DNA of 64,000 nucleotides, taken from Eutreptiella sp. 'Long Island Sound 2002'. Its lineage: Eukaryota; Euglenozoa; Euglenophyceae; Eutreptiales; Eutreptiaceae. Location: the NCBI GenBank assembly GCA_964036045.1, contig OZ038388.1, forward strand, positions 3,846,935-3,910,934. Reading direction: 5' to 3'. The first letter of the stretch is position 1. Each line of letters begins with the position of its first letter. The translations under genes were made by a program, and so were the position numbers. The notes below the pieces were generated by a model that did no database searches, was not told the DNA's origin, and saw only the letters and a program-made list of their open reading frames with translations. This document shows, one piece after another, positions 42,243-52,416 of this stretch.

Positions 42243-45200
42243 TGACGCGTTCCCGTGGGGGGCCGGCCACGGGACGCTGCGGTGGACACGCGCAAGTGAG
42301 CAGGCGGGCAAAGCACTACGCTCACAGGGGCATCAATTTGCTCATGTCATGTGACAAAGCGTTTCAGAATCCTTGCCACTCTGAAATGAGGGAACGAAAG
42401 TATGTACAGCAACACATCAGGATATGTACACATGGGGTTAACACTGGACTGGGGTAAGGGCATTACAGGACAAAAGACACTCTATCCCAACTCGTATCCC
42501 AATCCCAGGTCCGACCCTCTCAGTGGCTGGTGGGGGCGGGGGCTCAAACACAACCCATGCCCTGCTCAGTCGGGACCCTGAAACCCTGCCAATCGGGGAG
42601 GTGTCCCGCCCAGCCACACGCGAGTTCCTGGAGACCAAGGGGCTCCAAGGCCAACCGACAGTGGCTCCCTATGCTCCCTTAACTGCAGGTCCCAACTCAC
42701 CTCTGAGCCAGAGATATGGCCCCGCCATTATCACCCAGGAGTTGGTAGCTGAAGTTGGGCTGTTTCAGCCCAAACTGATATCAACTCAAAAATGCCCAAA
42801 ATTGACCCCTTGTCCGGACCCGCCAGAGGTAGGGACGAGGCAACCGACCCTATGCCCTCCGAGTACGAACTCCTTGGAGCCCTCACCCAACCTGGTTCCC
42901 TCTGAGGTCCCGGCATCAGGGCAACACGGATGAGTCAAGTGGGGTCATGATGCCAAAATCACCAAAATTGGCGTCATTCCCACGCGTGGCTCGCCCGGCC
43001 AAGGTAAGGCCAATGGCTCACAGGGTAGGAGGCAGGACCTAGGACTTTCATCTGAGTGTACAACCTGGAATTAGGTCCGGGCTCCCTGTGGGCATGGAGA
43101 AATGGGGCCGCCAATTGACCACTCGGAAGGGGAAAATTGGGGTCCCAAAATGGGGTCATTTTGGCTGCTCGAAATGAGCCAAACTTTGGGGTGCTCCCAA
43201 TAGTATATCTCCACGCCGGCTTGGAGATCGGATCTGCCATTCCATACGCAATCCACCGGGAGTCCAACGGAGACTACCATGCCCTTGGCTCTCAAAGATC
43301 TCTATGCCACCTGGCGTCGTGACGATCCCAATTGGGTCCACAAATGCCAAAATGGCAAAATTGCCCACACTCACTTTGGGCTAGCGCCTTAACGAAGGAT
43401 GCTCCGCTTTGCCCACGTGGTGTGTGAACCATGGGGACCAATACACATAACACCCATGTCATATATGGTCCATTGGTCCATGCGTCCGGCGTGCACGGGT
43501 GGGCTCGACATAGTGCACGGCGGGCAGAAAAAGTGGAAAATTGCTCAAAATGGCCATACATGCGCACACTCATGGTTGGGGCAAATGAGGCACATGCCCG
43601 ACTTGGACCGGAGTGTGCCATAGGATTGGTATCAGGTCATATATGTCCAACATATCTTTTGGGCGCCGCCCAACTCCTCCGGTATTGGGAATGGCAGGGT
43701 CGCCAAGTGAGCCCATGATTTGGGATAGTCCCAAATCGCCAACATGGCGGCCACGGTATGCCAAGCTCAAGAGGAGTTATTCGCCGGGTCCAAGATATAT
43801 TGGGGATCGAAGTATGTACCCTCATAACATACTTGGGTCATGATGTCAATTGAGCGCAACATTGAGATATACGGTCGCCACTTGACATCATGACGAGCCA
43901 AAAACGGCAAAATTGGCACAAAGACACACAAAAGTGCATTGAAAGGTGCACAATTATATTATAATATCTTCGGCTTGGATCGTGCAATTAACTAATCCTT
44001 CTAAACACAATGACTTGACACCATTGACCTTCGATCCCACATATGTGCTCCACTTGGGGCGCCTTGAAAGGTTACGAGCGCTACTTCCCAAGTGGGCACA
44101 TGAAAATATGGAAAATTGCAAAACACACACCTTGCTCCCAACTCATCGCTTCGGGATCGCCACACAAGCTTCCCTTCACGAAGGTTAGGCTTGCAATTGA
44201 TCGTAGGGAGTATGGAGAAGGGGCTTGCACAATATGAGGTCCATTGGCAGGGCCATCGCTCTTAGCCAAACCCGCCAAATGGGCACGCAATACAACACAT
44301 GGCACATACCACATATTGCCCAAAAAGGTAGCTCCCCCCACGATATGTCATGCCCCTCCAAGGGCATAACTTTGTGTCAATCGCTCATAGGAACTCAAGG
44401 AGAGTTCCTATGCAACACCAACACTTGCGCGCTACACTCGAAAGTTATCTTAACGCACGCAATATCATGGCCAAAGAGTTATAACGCAAACTCTACCCTC
44501 TTGACCATGATCCATTACACTAGCGCGCACGTGTGGAGACGCAAGGCATATAATGCTTCCTAAATTACGTCGGGAGTATTGTGAATACGTCCCACGTTTC
44601 CTTGCTGTCATTCCTCGCAAACAACACGAGATATGACCCTCACAAGTGGCCTCACGAATCAACTTTGTTTTGCCCATATCTCTAAGACAAATGGAGGGCA
44701 AGATAAAAGGAAAGTTGATTCGTGCATAGGGAAGCACGTAGGTCCACTCGAAAGAGGTCGAATCAAGTGCGGGGATGTCGAAGTCGAAAATCCGATTTCG
44801 ACATCCTGAAAAATTCGGATTAAGGTTGCGAGTGTAAGATGTGAAAATTGCGGAAGCATCCATGCAGTTCCTGAAGACTTTGGAGCCTTCGTGACGGATT
44901 GCGTTAAAGTTTCCATTAATAACAGTTAAACTGGCGGTTACGGTAAAGTCGCGATCCAACCGCCAGCCGTCAAAACAGTGAGTATCAGAACGGAAGCGTA
45001 AAAATTGACGGAAACAATATGAAAATAAAACCCTGTTGATTCCTGATATTCTGATACACAAATCTCTGCTGGCGGTGCATCGGTTGCCGATGCGAGGCTT
45101 TACGGCACGGAACACGCTCCCGCCGGGCTCGCACCGGGCGTCAATGGGCGCCTTCCGTACATGGGGTTAGTGGACCGGAGACCGGTCCTCCCTTCCGTAC

Positions 45201-45268
45201 ATAGGGTTAGTGGACCGGAGACCGGTTGTATGCCCTGCCCTAGCCATGGGGTTCTGGGTACCGCTTCA
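42243..45268 (-). repeat. 3' LTR of element 3
   Basis: In + coordinates it starts TGACGCGTTCCCG and ends CCGCTTCA. Read on the minus strand it starts TGAAGCGG. It carries a 216-codon minus frame (45115-44465) that is also intact in the other LTR. Confidence 0.95.
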
Positions 45269-45279
45269 CCCCCCTCCTT
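45269..45279 (-). other. Polypurine tract of element 3
   Basis: On the minus strand, AAGGAGGGGGG directly precedes the TGAAGCGG start of the 3' LTR. Confidence 0.85.
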
Positions 45280-46764
45280 AGAGCAAACCCTGGGGGGGCT
45301 CGATAACACCCACGCATGGCAGCGGGTACCCAGGACCATATCCTGAAGGGGGGGTGTCACATCCTCACTTCAGGCTGAGTCGCAGGTTGGGCTCCAAACT
45401 CCACAGTAAGACAGGTATAGTGCTGTAGGGTCTTGTAACTTCAAGTATAGTATCAAGTATCAAGTCCCGGGTCCTGGCGGCGATTGTTCGGCATCCAAAG
45501 GACCCGTTAACCCATACCAGGCGCACCGGGTGCCGGCTGCTACGGTCACCACCACAGTGGCAGTGGCATACACGGCCAACATAGGCGACACACGACGACC
45601 GAGGTGGTCCCACAGGTTGGGAGCGACCACAAAGATCCATCAGGCTACCCCAAGCTTCCCAAGGCCCGCCGACTGGGGAGAGTCCCCTTGGGTCCTTTCT
45701 CGGGCGCACCATGTCCATATCCATACGACGCGAGTCCAGAGTTGTACAGCCGAACTCCTTAAGGGATCTTAAGGGAGCTCCTCCTGAAGGGATCGGGCAT
45801 CAAGGCCGTCTTTTCCCTCGCCCTACTACCACGAAGGCCATACATGAGGGAGTCCTCATGCAGTGTGGGCGGAGGCGTCGACTCCTCAAACCACCAGTTT
45901 CCCAGGCAGACTGACCGAGGTCAGGAGCACCGGAGGCCGCCATCCGACTGCAAGTGCGTCTGCGAATCGGTAGGCTCACACTGGGACTGACAGTGGCGGA
46001 CCGCTGGGAGTGTAGTCAGGCAACTGGGCTTCCCGCCTGGCGCCATCAGGATCTCCACATCACAGCGAATAGGGCAACACGGTATCACGGGCACTCAAAC
46101 AGAAGAATCTGTTATTCGGTACTGGTCCAGGCTGGACCCTGTGTATAAACATGTACACGGCGACTCAGGGCGCCTCTGTATTGCGATTCGAATCCCCTCG
46201 GGGGGGAGAAAACAGTCCATCTGTCAGTGATGGGCTGACAATAGTAACATACAAATGCACATATCCTGGGGAGCAGAAAAGCAAAACAAGCGGGGTAAAT
46301 AGGCGTGATAACACACTCCAGACAGAGTGCCAAACCACGCCACGGTCAGGATAAGGCAAATGCAGGAGGGTAGGCAAGAAAACGCCTGAGTTCAGGCCAT
46401 ATATAGTCTCGAGACACACGTCGACTGGTCTGGATCCCGCAAATGCCATGGGACCAGACCACACACCAAAAATCGCAATGCCGATGACAGCGGCATCCGT
46501 TGCGCAACGTCGTATGGGCTTCAAGGCCCCAAGAGCTCAGAAATATGAAGGTCAGTCGCCCTACCTGGTTTCCCATGGATTCAGCAGGGGGGTGAGTGAC
46601 GAATAGAAGAAGAGAGGGGCCATCCTCCTCTGGATTCAGCAAGGGGGGTATATGGCCACTCTGATGGCAGGTCACCGGAAGATGTAAGAGAGCAAGCAAG
46701 TAAGGGACGATCCGTCGACCTCACAAGCGCTGAAAACACATCAGGGGAGAGCTCAGGGCGCTGA
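45280..46764 (-). other. Element 3 region between pol and 3' LTR
   Basis: It is about 1.5 kb without a recognised gene. A 119-codon minus frame (46524-46165) has hydrophobic stretches (AAVIGIAIFGVWSGPMAFAG; LFTPLVLLFCSPGYVHLYV). Its composition does not convince me, and there is no Env-like feature. This space is where some long elements keep extra ORFs. Confidence 0.45.
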
Positions 46765-49700
46765 TCAGGCACCCCTGGCTGCAATCGCCCGGGTGAGTGC
46801 TGCCAAGTCCGAAACGTGGATCTTGGTCTTGTGCTTGCGGATGTACTCCATGAAGGGAGTATTGACCCGCGGCAGGAACGAGGAGACGGGTTCCCAGGTA
46901 TTGTGGGACGGCCCATAGCCTCGCCAACGAACCTTGAACTCCAGACCTCCTGGTGCCGAGGCTGTCGGACGCTGAGCCAGGATCTTCTCGACAGTATAGT
47001 CGTCCTGCTCAGCATAGTCATCATCCGAATCAGCCTCATGTGCGGCATAGCTCAGGGACACATGTTGGCCACGGAGGTCGGGTTCCCGCACACGGAGTTG
47101 ACTCTCGTGGCGCTCCCGGAACTGTCCGTGACCCACCTTGATGCGGTAGGTGTCCTCACCAATCCTGCGGACCACCTCGCCGGGTGTGAACCAGGTCTTG
47201 GTGCGTCGGGTGCCCATAGGGCGGGGTCTGATCACCCACACCGGGTCTCCCACCCTGAACTTCTGCGCTGTCGAGCTCGGGGCAGACTTCTGACGCTCAG
47301 CATGCTCCTTCTCGAGCTGCTGGCGGATGTCCCGCGCCGTTTGCTCTTGCCGCGCGAAGAATTCCTTGGCATCCATAGCCATGCCGTCACCAGACAAGGG
47401 AAGTCCCCTACCCAGGGGGTCCCTGCCGAACAGAATCTGGTGAGGGGACAAACCGCCCGGAGTGGGGGTGTCATGACGGGCCTTCAGAGCAGGCCACATC
47501 TCCTCAAACCAGTTCCGACGTGGATTGGTGATGTGGATCTTGCGCAGCTTCTCGAACAGCTGCCGTCCAGCCACTTCAGCACGGCCGTTAGACCAGCTGA
47601 GATAGGCGACGCTCTTGGCGTGACGTATTCCCATGAGGGAACACATAGCCTTGAACCAGCCATCAGTAAACTGGGGCCCTCGGTCACTGCAAATGGTGCG
47701 GGGGATGTCAAAGACGGTCAGCCAATGACGAATCATCATGACTGCCACTTCCTTGGCAAGCAACCCCTTTTTGCGTGCCGGAACGGCTACAACGTAGCCG
47801 CTGTGGCGGTCCACACAGAGAACCACACAGTCAAAGGTCTCCTTGCCAATGTGCACTTCGGGCATGGAGAAGACGTCCATGGCCACGCTCTCCATGGGCT
47901 GGTCAGGAACCGGGGTCCATTGGGCTTCCCCCTTGACGTTCCGGTTATCGGGATTGCAGGCCTGGCAGACCGAGCAACCCTTCCTGACCTTCTTGATGGC
48001 GGTGTAGAGAACGATATGGTCGATCTCGAACCGACGCTGCATGTCAAGAGCTTGCTTCTTGACCCCTGGGTGCAGCATGTGGTGGTGCGAAGCTTCACAC
48101 AGCTCGAGCACCCGGGACTCTGGTACTAGCAGCTTACCATTCCGGTAGAGCTTGCCATCTTCCTCAGTCAGCCCCTTTGGCCACTTCTGCCCGTCGTCAG
48201 GGTCGGTCACAGCCCTATACTCGGCCGCAAAGGCCTCAGACTTGGCGTAATCGTCGGTCCAGTCGTCCTGGAGGCAAGACTCCGGGAAGAGGTGCTTGTC
48301 GGACTCAGCCCCCTCAGGGGCGAGTACACTGGACGCTCCGCTCACCCTCGACGCGAGGGGGGCATCTGCAGCCATGACGACGAAGCATTTAGCACCCTCC
48401 TCCTCCATCAGGCGCTCCATCTCGATGATCCTCTTGGCTTCAGCGGTCTCAGCCTCATCGCCATGGGCAGAGATATCCGTCATGCCCTTGCTGGCGGGAT
48501 AGGCCCACCTGCTGAGACAGTCCGCCACGGTGTTATCCTTTCCAGGAATATACACAACCGTAAGGTCGAACTTGGCGAAGGTCTCATGCCATCTTGCCCG
48601 TCGGGAGGCGGGACCTGAGGGGGTGTCCACGTGCTCCTTGTGCCACGACTGCAGACTCTGATGGTCGGTGCAGACGGTGACGGGATGGAGGGCTATGTAC
48701 CCAGCCCATTTCCTGAGAGCCATGACGATGGCATACGCCTCCTTTTCACGGGGCGTCCACGTCCGTCTCTGGCCTTCCGCCAGGACCCGGCTCCAGAAGG
48801 CCACGGGCACGTGCCTCCCGTCGTCAAGCACTTGCTCCAACACCGCGCCAATGGTGTAGTCGGAAGCGTCGGTGCGCAGGACGAACCCTCGGTCGGGATC
48901 CACGAGGTGCAGACCCACTGCGGATAGCAGCGCCTGCTTCATCCCCTCAAAGGCACGGTCGGACTCAGCTGTCCAGACTAGAGCCTTCTTGGACCCCTTC
49001 TTGGTCTCGTCTCGGTTGCCCTTGAGCATGGTCGTCATGGGGGCTGCATACTCGGCATACATTTTGATATACCCCGAGTAGTAGTTGCAGAACCCCAGAT
49101 ACGCCCGTAGCTCAGAGACCGTCTTGGGCTTTTCCCAGTGCTCAATCGCAGCCACCTTGCCAGGTATGGGCTTTCGCTGCCCGTTCCCGACTACGTGGCC
49201 AGCGAAGACCACCTCGCTTACCGCAATGGTGGCCTTGTCACTGCTGCCCGTGAGTTTGTGCCGAACCAGAAGGTGCAGCACTCGAGTGACGTCCCTTTCA
49301 TGTGCCTCCAGGAGCTCCTCGTAGCTCATACTGGGGTCCCCGGACGCGATCATCATGTCGTCCACGAAGGGGTCCGCACAGTCACGGACCGGCTCAAGCA
49401 GGTTCTCCAGCATCCGCTGAAAAGCCGCATTGCCGTTGGTAACGCCCATGGGCATCACCTTCCACTGGAGAGGTCCAAGTGGGGTGCTCATGGCTGTGCA
49501 GGCACGGGACTCCTCGGCGAGAGGCATCTGATGATAACCATATTTCAGGTCAATCACCGTGAAGATCCTCCGCCGGTGTTGTTTTTGCAGCATGTCCTCA
49601 ATGAGGGGCAGCGTATAGCTGTCGTGCTGCGTTTGGGCGTTCAGGCCGCGGTAGTCGACCACGAGCCGCCACTCACCGGCAACCTTCTTGGGGACGACGA

Positions 49701-51696
49701 AGCAGGGAGAGGCCCACTCGGAGTGGCACGGCTCAAGCCAGCCTCTCTGGATGAAGTCACGGAGGATCTTCTCCATGGCCTCCTTCCTCTCGCCCCTCAG
49801 GGCGAACTCCCGGTGCCGATGCACACGGGGGTCCTGCTTCAGTCGTATCTTGGCCTCGCCATACGGTCCACGCACCGGTGGGGGAAGCACAGGCTTACCG
49901 CTGAAGAAGGTATCACCATACTTCTGGTTCAGCCTGGCCCTCAATGCCTGAATCTTGGGGCAATCATCGGATTCCGCCTTGGCTTTTCCGGGCACCTGGA
50001 CCACGGAGCTTACTTGAGGGGTAGCTACTCCGCTCGCTTTGGGCTCAGGTGGTCTTCCCAGGTAGCCCAAAGGGCCATCCCTGGTCTTGCCTCGGAATAG
50101 ATCGCCGTAGGTGGGTGGGTTACCCCCGATTGGCTCGTCCTGGCTGGACAGGTGGTCCAGTACCCTCCTTACGAAGGTATCCCCATCATAGGAACCAGAG
50201 ACGATCGAGTCCACTTCCCACCAGGCTTTGTCCTGGCCCTTGCCCTCACGCTGGTTTCCCCAGTCGTGAAAGGGCTGATCCATATACCCCTGAACCAGAT
50301 CCCACTCCTCTTCAGTGAGGGGCTCTTCCGATTCCGATTCTTCGATGTCAACAGGGGGAACCGCAAAGCATTGCCTCCAAGGCTCCGCTATGATGCGGTT
50401 GACACACACGAAGTCCGTGGTGTCGGCCTGATCAAGGCCCCCATCCACATAGTGGAATTCCGTTGGCCATCTCTGGGGTGGCATGGGCTGTCCCTTAGCG
50501 TCCTGATAGACACTCTCTCCAGCCGGTAGGACGACCTTGTTTAAGGTCATGTTGCTCAATGAGGCTACCCAATGTCGGGTACTTTCCTCCTCGGTGCATC
50601 CCATAGGAACAACCAGCACTGCCTTGGAGCGGTCCTTGCGAATCTTCGCTATCGCTCTTGGAATGTCCCAACGGGGGCAATGGATCCACATCAATCCCTG
50701 ATGCGGACCCCAGTGCTTCTTCCACGCGGAGTCCTGTGCGCTCCAGTACTTCTCACACACCCGCAGATGGGCGGAGGTTCCTGAAGAGAACGCATCCAGG
50801 GCCAGATCCGACGCTCCCAAGTCCGCGACAACTCGGCTCGCCACTTCCGGCCTTACGCCGTACTTCTGGTTTGCAGGGCCAGTTGGCTCAGTGTCCAGCG
50901 CGGCCACTTCGAGCTGATTGCGTTCGGGGTGGATCCATTGGCATTCCACATGCTGCTCAGGTGACGAAAGCCACGAGAGTTGGTCGTCCTGGTACAGAGT
51001 CATGGAGGCCTGGGCCGGGAGAACGCCGGAATCCGTCTCCATCATGAAGTTGTACCCAACGATCATGTCCCAGTCCATCTCGGCCTCGTAGAAGCGACCG
51101 TGCAGGAGGATTTCCTTGCCGAGGTCTGGGCGGCTCAGCTCACGATGGTTCACGAACTGCAGCCCAATGGCCGCTTCCTTCGTGCCTCCCACCATGTACT
51201 GGCCGTTCGCCACCTTCAGCCTGACAGGTTTCCGACTGTCGGTCAGACACTCTGGTGGAAGTAGGCCAGCCTTGACCAAGCTGACTTGAGCTCCCGTGTC
51301 GACCAACACGTCGAAAACCTTTTCCACTTCCCCGCATAAGGCACGGACCTTAAGATGCAACTGCCGCTCGCGACCGACACGGCGCACAGCGTGCAAACTC
51401 AGGATCTCCGGCCGTTCCAGAAGCTCGACAAGCGACTGGTGCAGGTCGTGGACAATGGGCTCAGGCTGCCCATCTGCAGCATCCAGCTGCGGTCCGGGTG
51501 ATCCTCCGATACTCTCGGATAGATCCTGAAGTACATCAAACACATTCTTGGTCGCGAAGGACGGACGGGTGCAAGGGTTCGTGCCTTCACTTGCCCTCAC
51601 CCCGCCTCCGCGACTGGGTGCCGGACCGGGCCTTCCGCCCGCGGCAGTCCCCTTGTGCTTATCGACTCCCGACTGGGATGGTTCGGCGCTTCCCAC
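46765..51696 (-). CDS. pol: Element 3 Pol: protease, RT, RNase H, integrase, chromodomain
   Basis: It is a 1,643-codon open frame. Protease DTG is at 133-135 (VLVDTGAQVSLV). RT follows with ASPCFVVPKK, VIDLKYGYHQMPL and FVDD at 777-780. RNase H has Asp943 in LRTDASDYTIG and CTDHQSLQSW. An HHCC segment leads to the integrase core with Asp1274 (AMDVFSMP), Asp1338 (ICSDRGPQF) and Glu1374 (NGRAEVAGR), 35 residues after Asp1338. A chromodomain starts at about 1567 (YTVEKILAQRP ... FKVRWRGYG ... TWEPVSSFLP). The first codon of the listed frame is GTG, not ATG. The frame is open back to the UAG at 51756-51754, so translation most likely enters from the upstream ORF. All catalytic residues expected for activity are present. 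Confidence 0.95.
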   Translation of the reverse strand: MGSAEPSQSGVDKHKGTAAGGRPGPAPSRGGGVRASEGTNPCTRPSFATKNVFDVLQDLSESIGGSPGPQLDAADGQPEPIVHDLHQSLVELLERPEILSLHAVRRVGRERQLHLKVRALCGEVEKVFDVLVDTGAQVSLVKAGLLPPECLTDSRKPVRLKVANGQYMVGGTKEAAIGLQFVNHRELSRPDLGKEILLHGRFYEAEMDWDMIVGYNFMMETDSGVLPAQASMTLYQDDQLSWLSSPEQHVECQWIHPERNQLEVAALDTEPTGPANQKYGVRPEVASRVVADLGASDLALDAFSSGTSAHLRVCEKYWSAQDSAWKKHWGPHQGLMWIHCPRWDIPRAIAKIRKDRSKAVLVVPMGCTEEESTRHWVASLSNMTLNKVVLPAGESVYQDAKGQPMPPQRWPTEFHYVDGGLDQADTTDFVCVNRIIAEPWRQCFAVPPVDIEESESEEPLTEEEWDLVQGYMDQPFHDWGNQREGKGQDKAWWEVDSIVSGSYDGDTFVRRVLDHLSSQDEPIGGNPPTYGDLFRGKTRDGPLGYLGRPPEPKASGVATPQVSSVVQVPGKAKAESDDCPKIQALRARLNQKYGDTFFSGKPVLPPPVRGPYGEAKIRLKQDPRVHRHREFALRGERKEAMEKILRDFIQRGWLEPCHSEWASPCFVVPKKVAGEWRLVVDYRGLNAQTQHDSYTLPLIEDMLQKQHRRRIFTVIDLKYGYHQMPLAEESRACTAMSTPLGPLQWKVMPMGVTNGNAAFQRMLENLLEPVRDCADPFVDDMMIASGDPSMSYEELLEAHERDVTRVLHLLVRHKLTGSSDKATIAVSEVVFAGHVVGNGQRKPIPGKVAAIEHWEKPKTVSELRAYLGFCNYYSGYIKMYAEYAAPMTTMLKGNRDETKKGSKKALVWTAESDRAFEGMKQALLSAVGLHLVDPDRGFVLRTDASDYTIGAVLEQVLDDGRHVPVAFWSRVLAEGQRRTWTPREKEAYAIVMALRKWAGYIALHPVTVCTDHQSLQSWHKEHVDTPSGPASRRARWHETFAKFDLTVVYIPGKDNTVADCLSRWAYPASKGMTDISAHGDEAETAEAKRIIEMERLMEEEGAKCFVVMAADAPLASRVSGASSVLAPEGAESDKHLFPESCLQDDWTDDYAKSEAFAAEYRAVTDPDDGQKWPKGLTEEDGKLYRNGKLLVPESRVLELCEASHHHMLHPGVKKQALDMQRRFEIDHIVLYTAIKKVRKGCSVCQACNPDNRNVKGEAQWTPVPDQPMESVAMDVFSMPEVHIGKETFDCVVLCVDRHSGYVVAVPARKKGLLAKEVAVMMIRHWLTVFDIPRTICSDRGPQFTDGWFKAMCSLMGIRHAKSVAYLSWSNGRAEVAGRQLFEKLRKIHITNPRRNWFEEMWPALKARHDTPTPGGLSPHQILFGRDPLGRGLPLSGDGMAMDAKEFFARQEQTARDIRQQLEKEHAERQKSAPSSTAQKFRVGDPVWVIRPRPMGTRRTKTWFTPGEVVRRIGEDTYRIKVGHGQFRERHESQLRVREPDLRGQHVSLSYAAHEADSDDDYAEQDDYTVEKILAQRPTASAPGGLEFKVRWRGYGPSHNTWEPVSSFLPRVNTPFMEYIRKHKTKIHVSDLAALTRAIAARGA

Positions 51697-51753
51697 GTCA
51701 CCATCCTGCGACCGCGACCGCCCTAGCTGGGGCCCTTGGCTGCAGGGGCTCCG

Positions 51754-52359
51754 CTAGGGGGCGTCGGTTGTGGAAGAAGGGGTGTTCTCCTCCGCATCAA
51801 CCTCGTTGACGCCCTTCTTCCTTCTCTCGCTGCGAGTAGGCTTCTTGTCCTTGTCCTTGTTCTGGTTGTTCTCCTTGTTCTTGTTGTCCGACCTGGAGAC
51901 CCAGTTCCGCTTGATCTCCTGGATCTCCTTGGCCAACTCGGTCCCCTGCGACACCAGCTTGGAGAGCTCGTCCCTGTCCACCTCCACCTTGGCTTCCCGG
52001 ATACCCGCGGGCGCACGCTTCTTCGACCCGTGCGCCTTCTTGTAAGCCTCCGTGTCGGCCTTGTGGACGGGGCATGTTCGGTGGTCATGGTTGAAGCCTC
52101 GCTTCCTCCCATAACACACGAAACAGCCCTGAGGGTGAGCTCGTATGAGCTCCCCAAAGGACAGCGGAGGGTCGCCAATGCGGCGAGGGTCCCTCTTCTC
52201 CTGCTTCCTCCAACCCTGCTGCAGGGGCTTCCAGTTCCCCGGATTGCTCCCCGCGCTCAGGTTCTTGGCCACGAAGGCACAAACGGCCACTTCGGCGGGC
52301 TCATCGTCGTCGTCATCGTCGACGAGAGTCTCATCGCCGCCGGCTCCCGCTGGGTCCAT
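51754..52359 (-). CDS. Element 3 zinc-knuckle (nucleocapsid-like) ORF
   Basis: This 201-codon segment starts at ATG 52359 (MDPAGAGGDETLVDDDDDDE) and ends in UAG 51756-51754 followed by CGG. It contains CFVCYGRKRGFNHDHRTC, a CX2CX8HX4C zinc-knuckle variant with a longer middle spacing than the usual CX2CX4HX4C. A Lys/Asn-rich helical tail follows (EIKRNWVSRSDNKNKENNQN). It probably binds element RNA. It is in the same frame as the Gag ORF upstream and the pol ORF downstream, with only a UAG at each border, so it may be a domain of a longer polyprotein. Confidence 0.8.
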   Translation of the reverse strand: MDPAGAGGDETLVDDDDDDEPAEVAVCAFVAKNLSAGSNPGNWKPLQQGWRKQEKRDPRRIGDPPLSFGELIRAHPQGCFVCYGRKRGFNHDHRTCPVHKADTEAYKKAHGSKKRAPAGIREAKVEVDRDELSKLVSQGTELAKEIQEIKRNWVSRSDNKNKENNQNKDKDKKPTRSERRKKGVNEVDAEENTPSSTTDAP

Positions 52360-52416
52360 GGCAGCTTCCCCGCCAGGTCCCTCGCCAACGTAGTTGACGT
52401 CGCGGTCGCCGGGCCT

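Noticed and set aside
41676-42245. 190-codon Pro/His-rich frame ending at the element 3 border
   Set aside because: The neighbouring frame (42002-42242) continues in phase into 59508 after removal of the insertion and has more balanced composition. The 41676 frame stops in the LTR.
43156-43175. Dinoflagellate spliced-leader relic
   Set aside because: Only a CATTTTGGCTGC partial match exists inside the LTR. The flanking leader bases do not agree.
44465-45115. LTR frame as a confirmed gene
   Set aside because: There is no motif, no start context and no evidence of translation. It is kept only as a finding.
46165-46524. Env-like gene after pol of element 3
   Set aside because: The 119-codon frame has hydrophobic stretches but no signal peptide, cleavage site or transmembrane anchor arrangement.
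46816-48129. 437-codon plus-strand frame opposite element 3 pol
   Set aside because: It is antisense to conserved integrase/RNase H coding sequence, with shadow-like composition.
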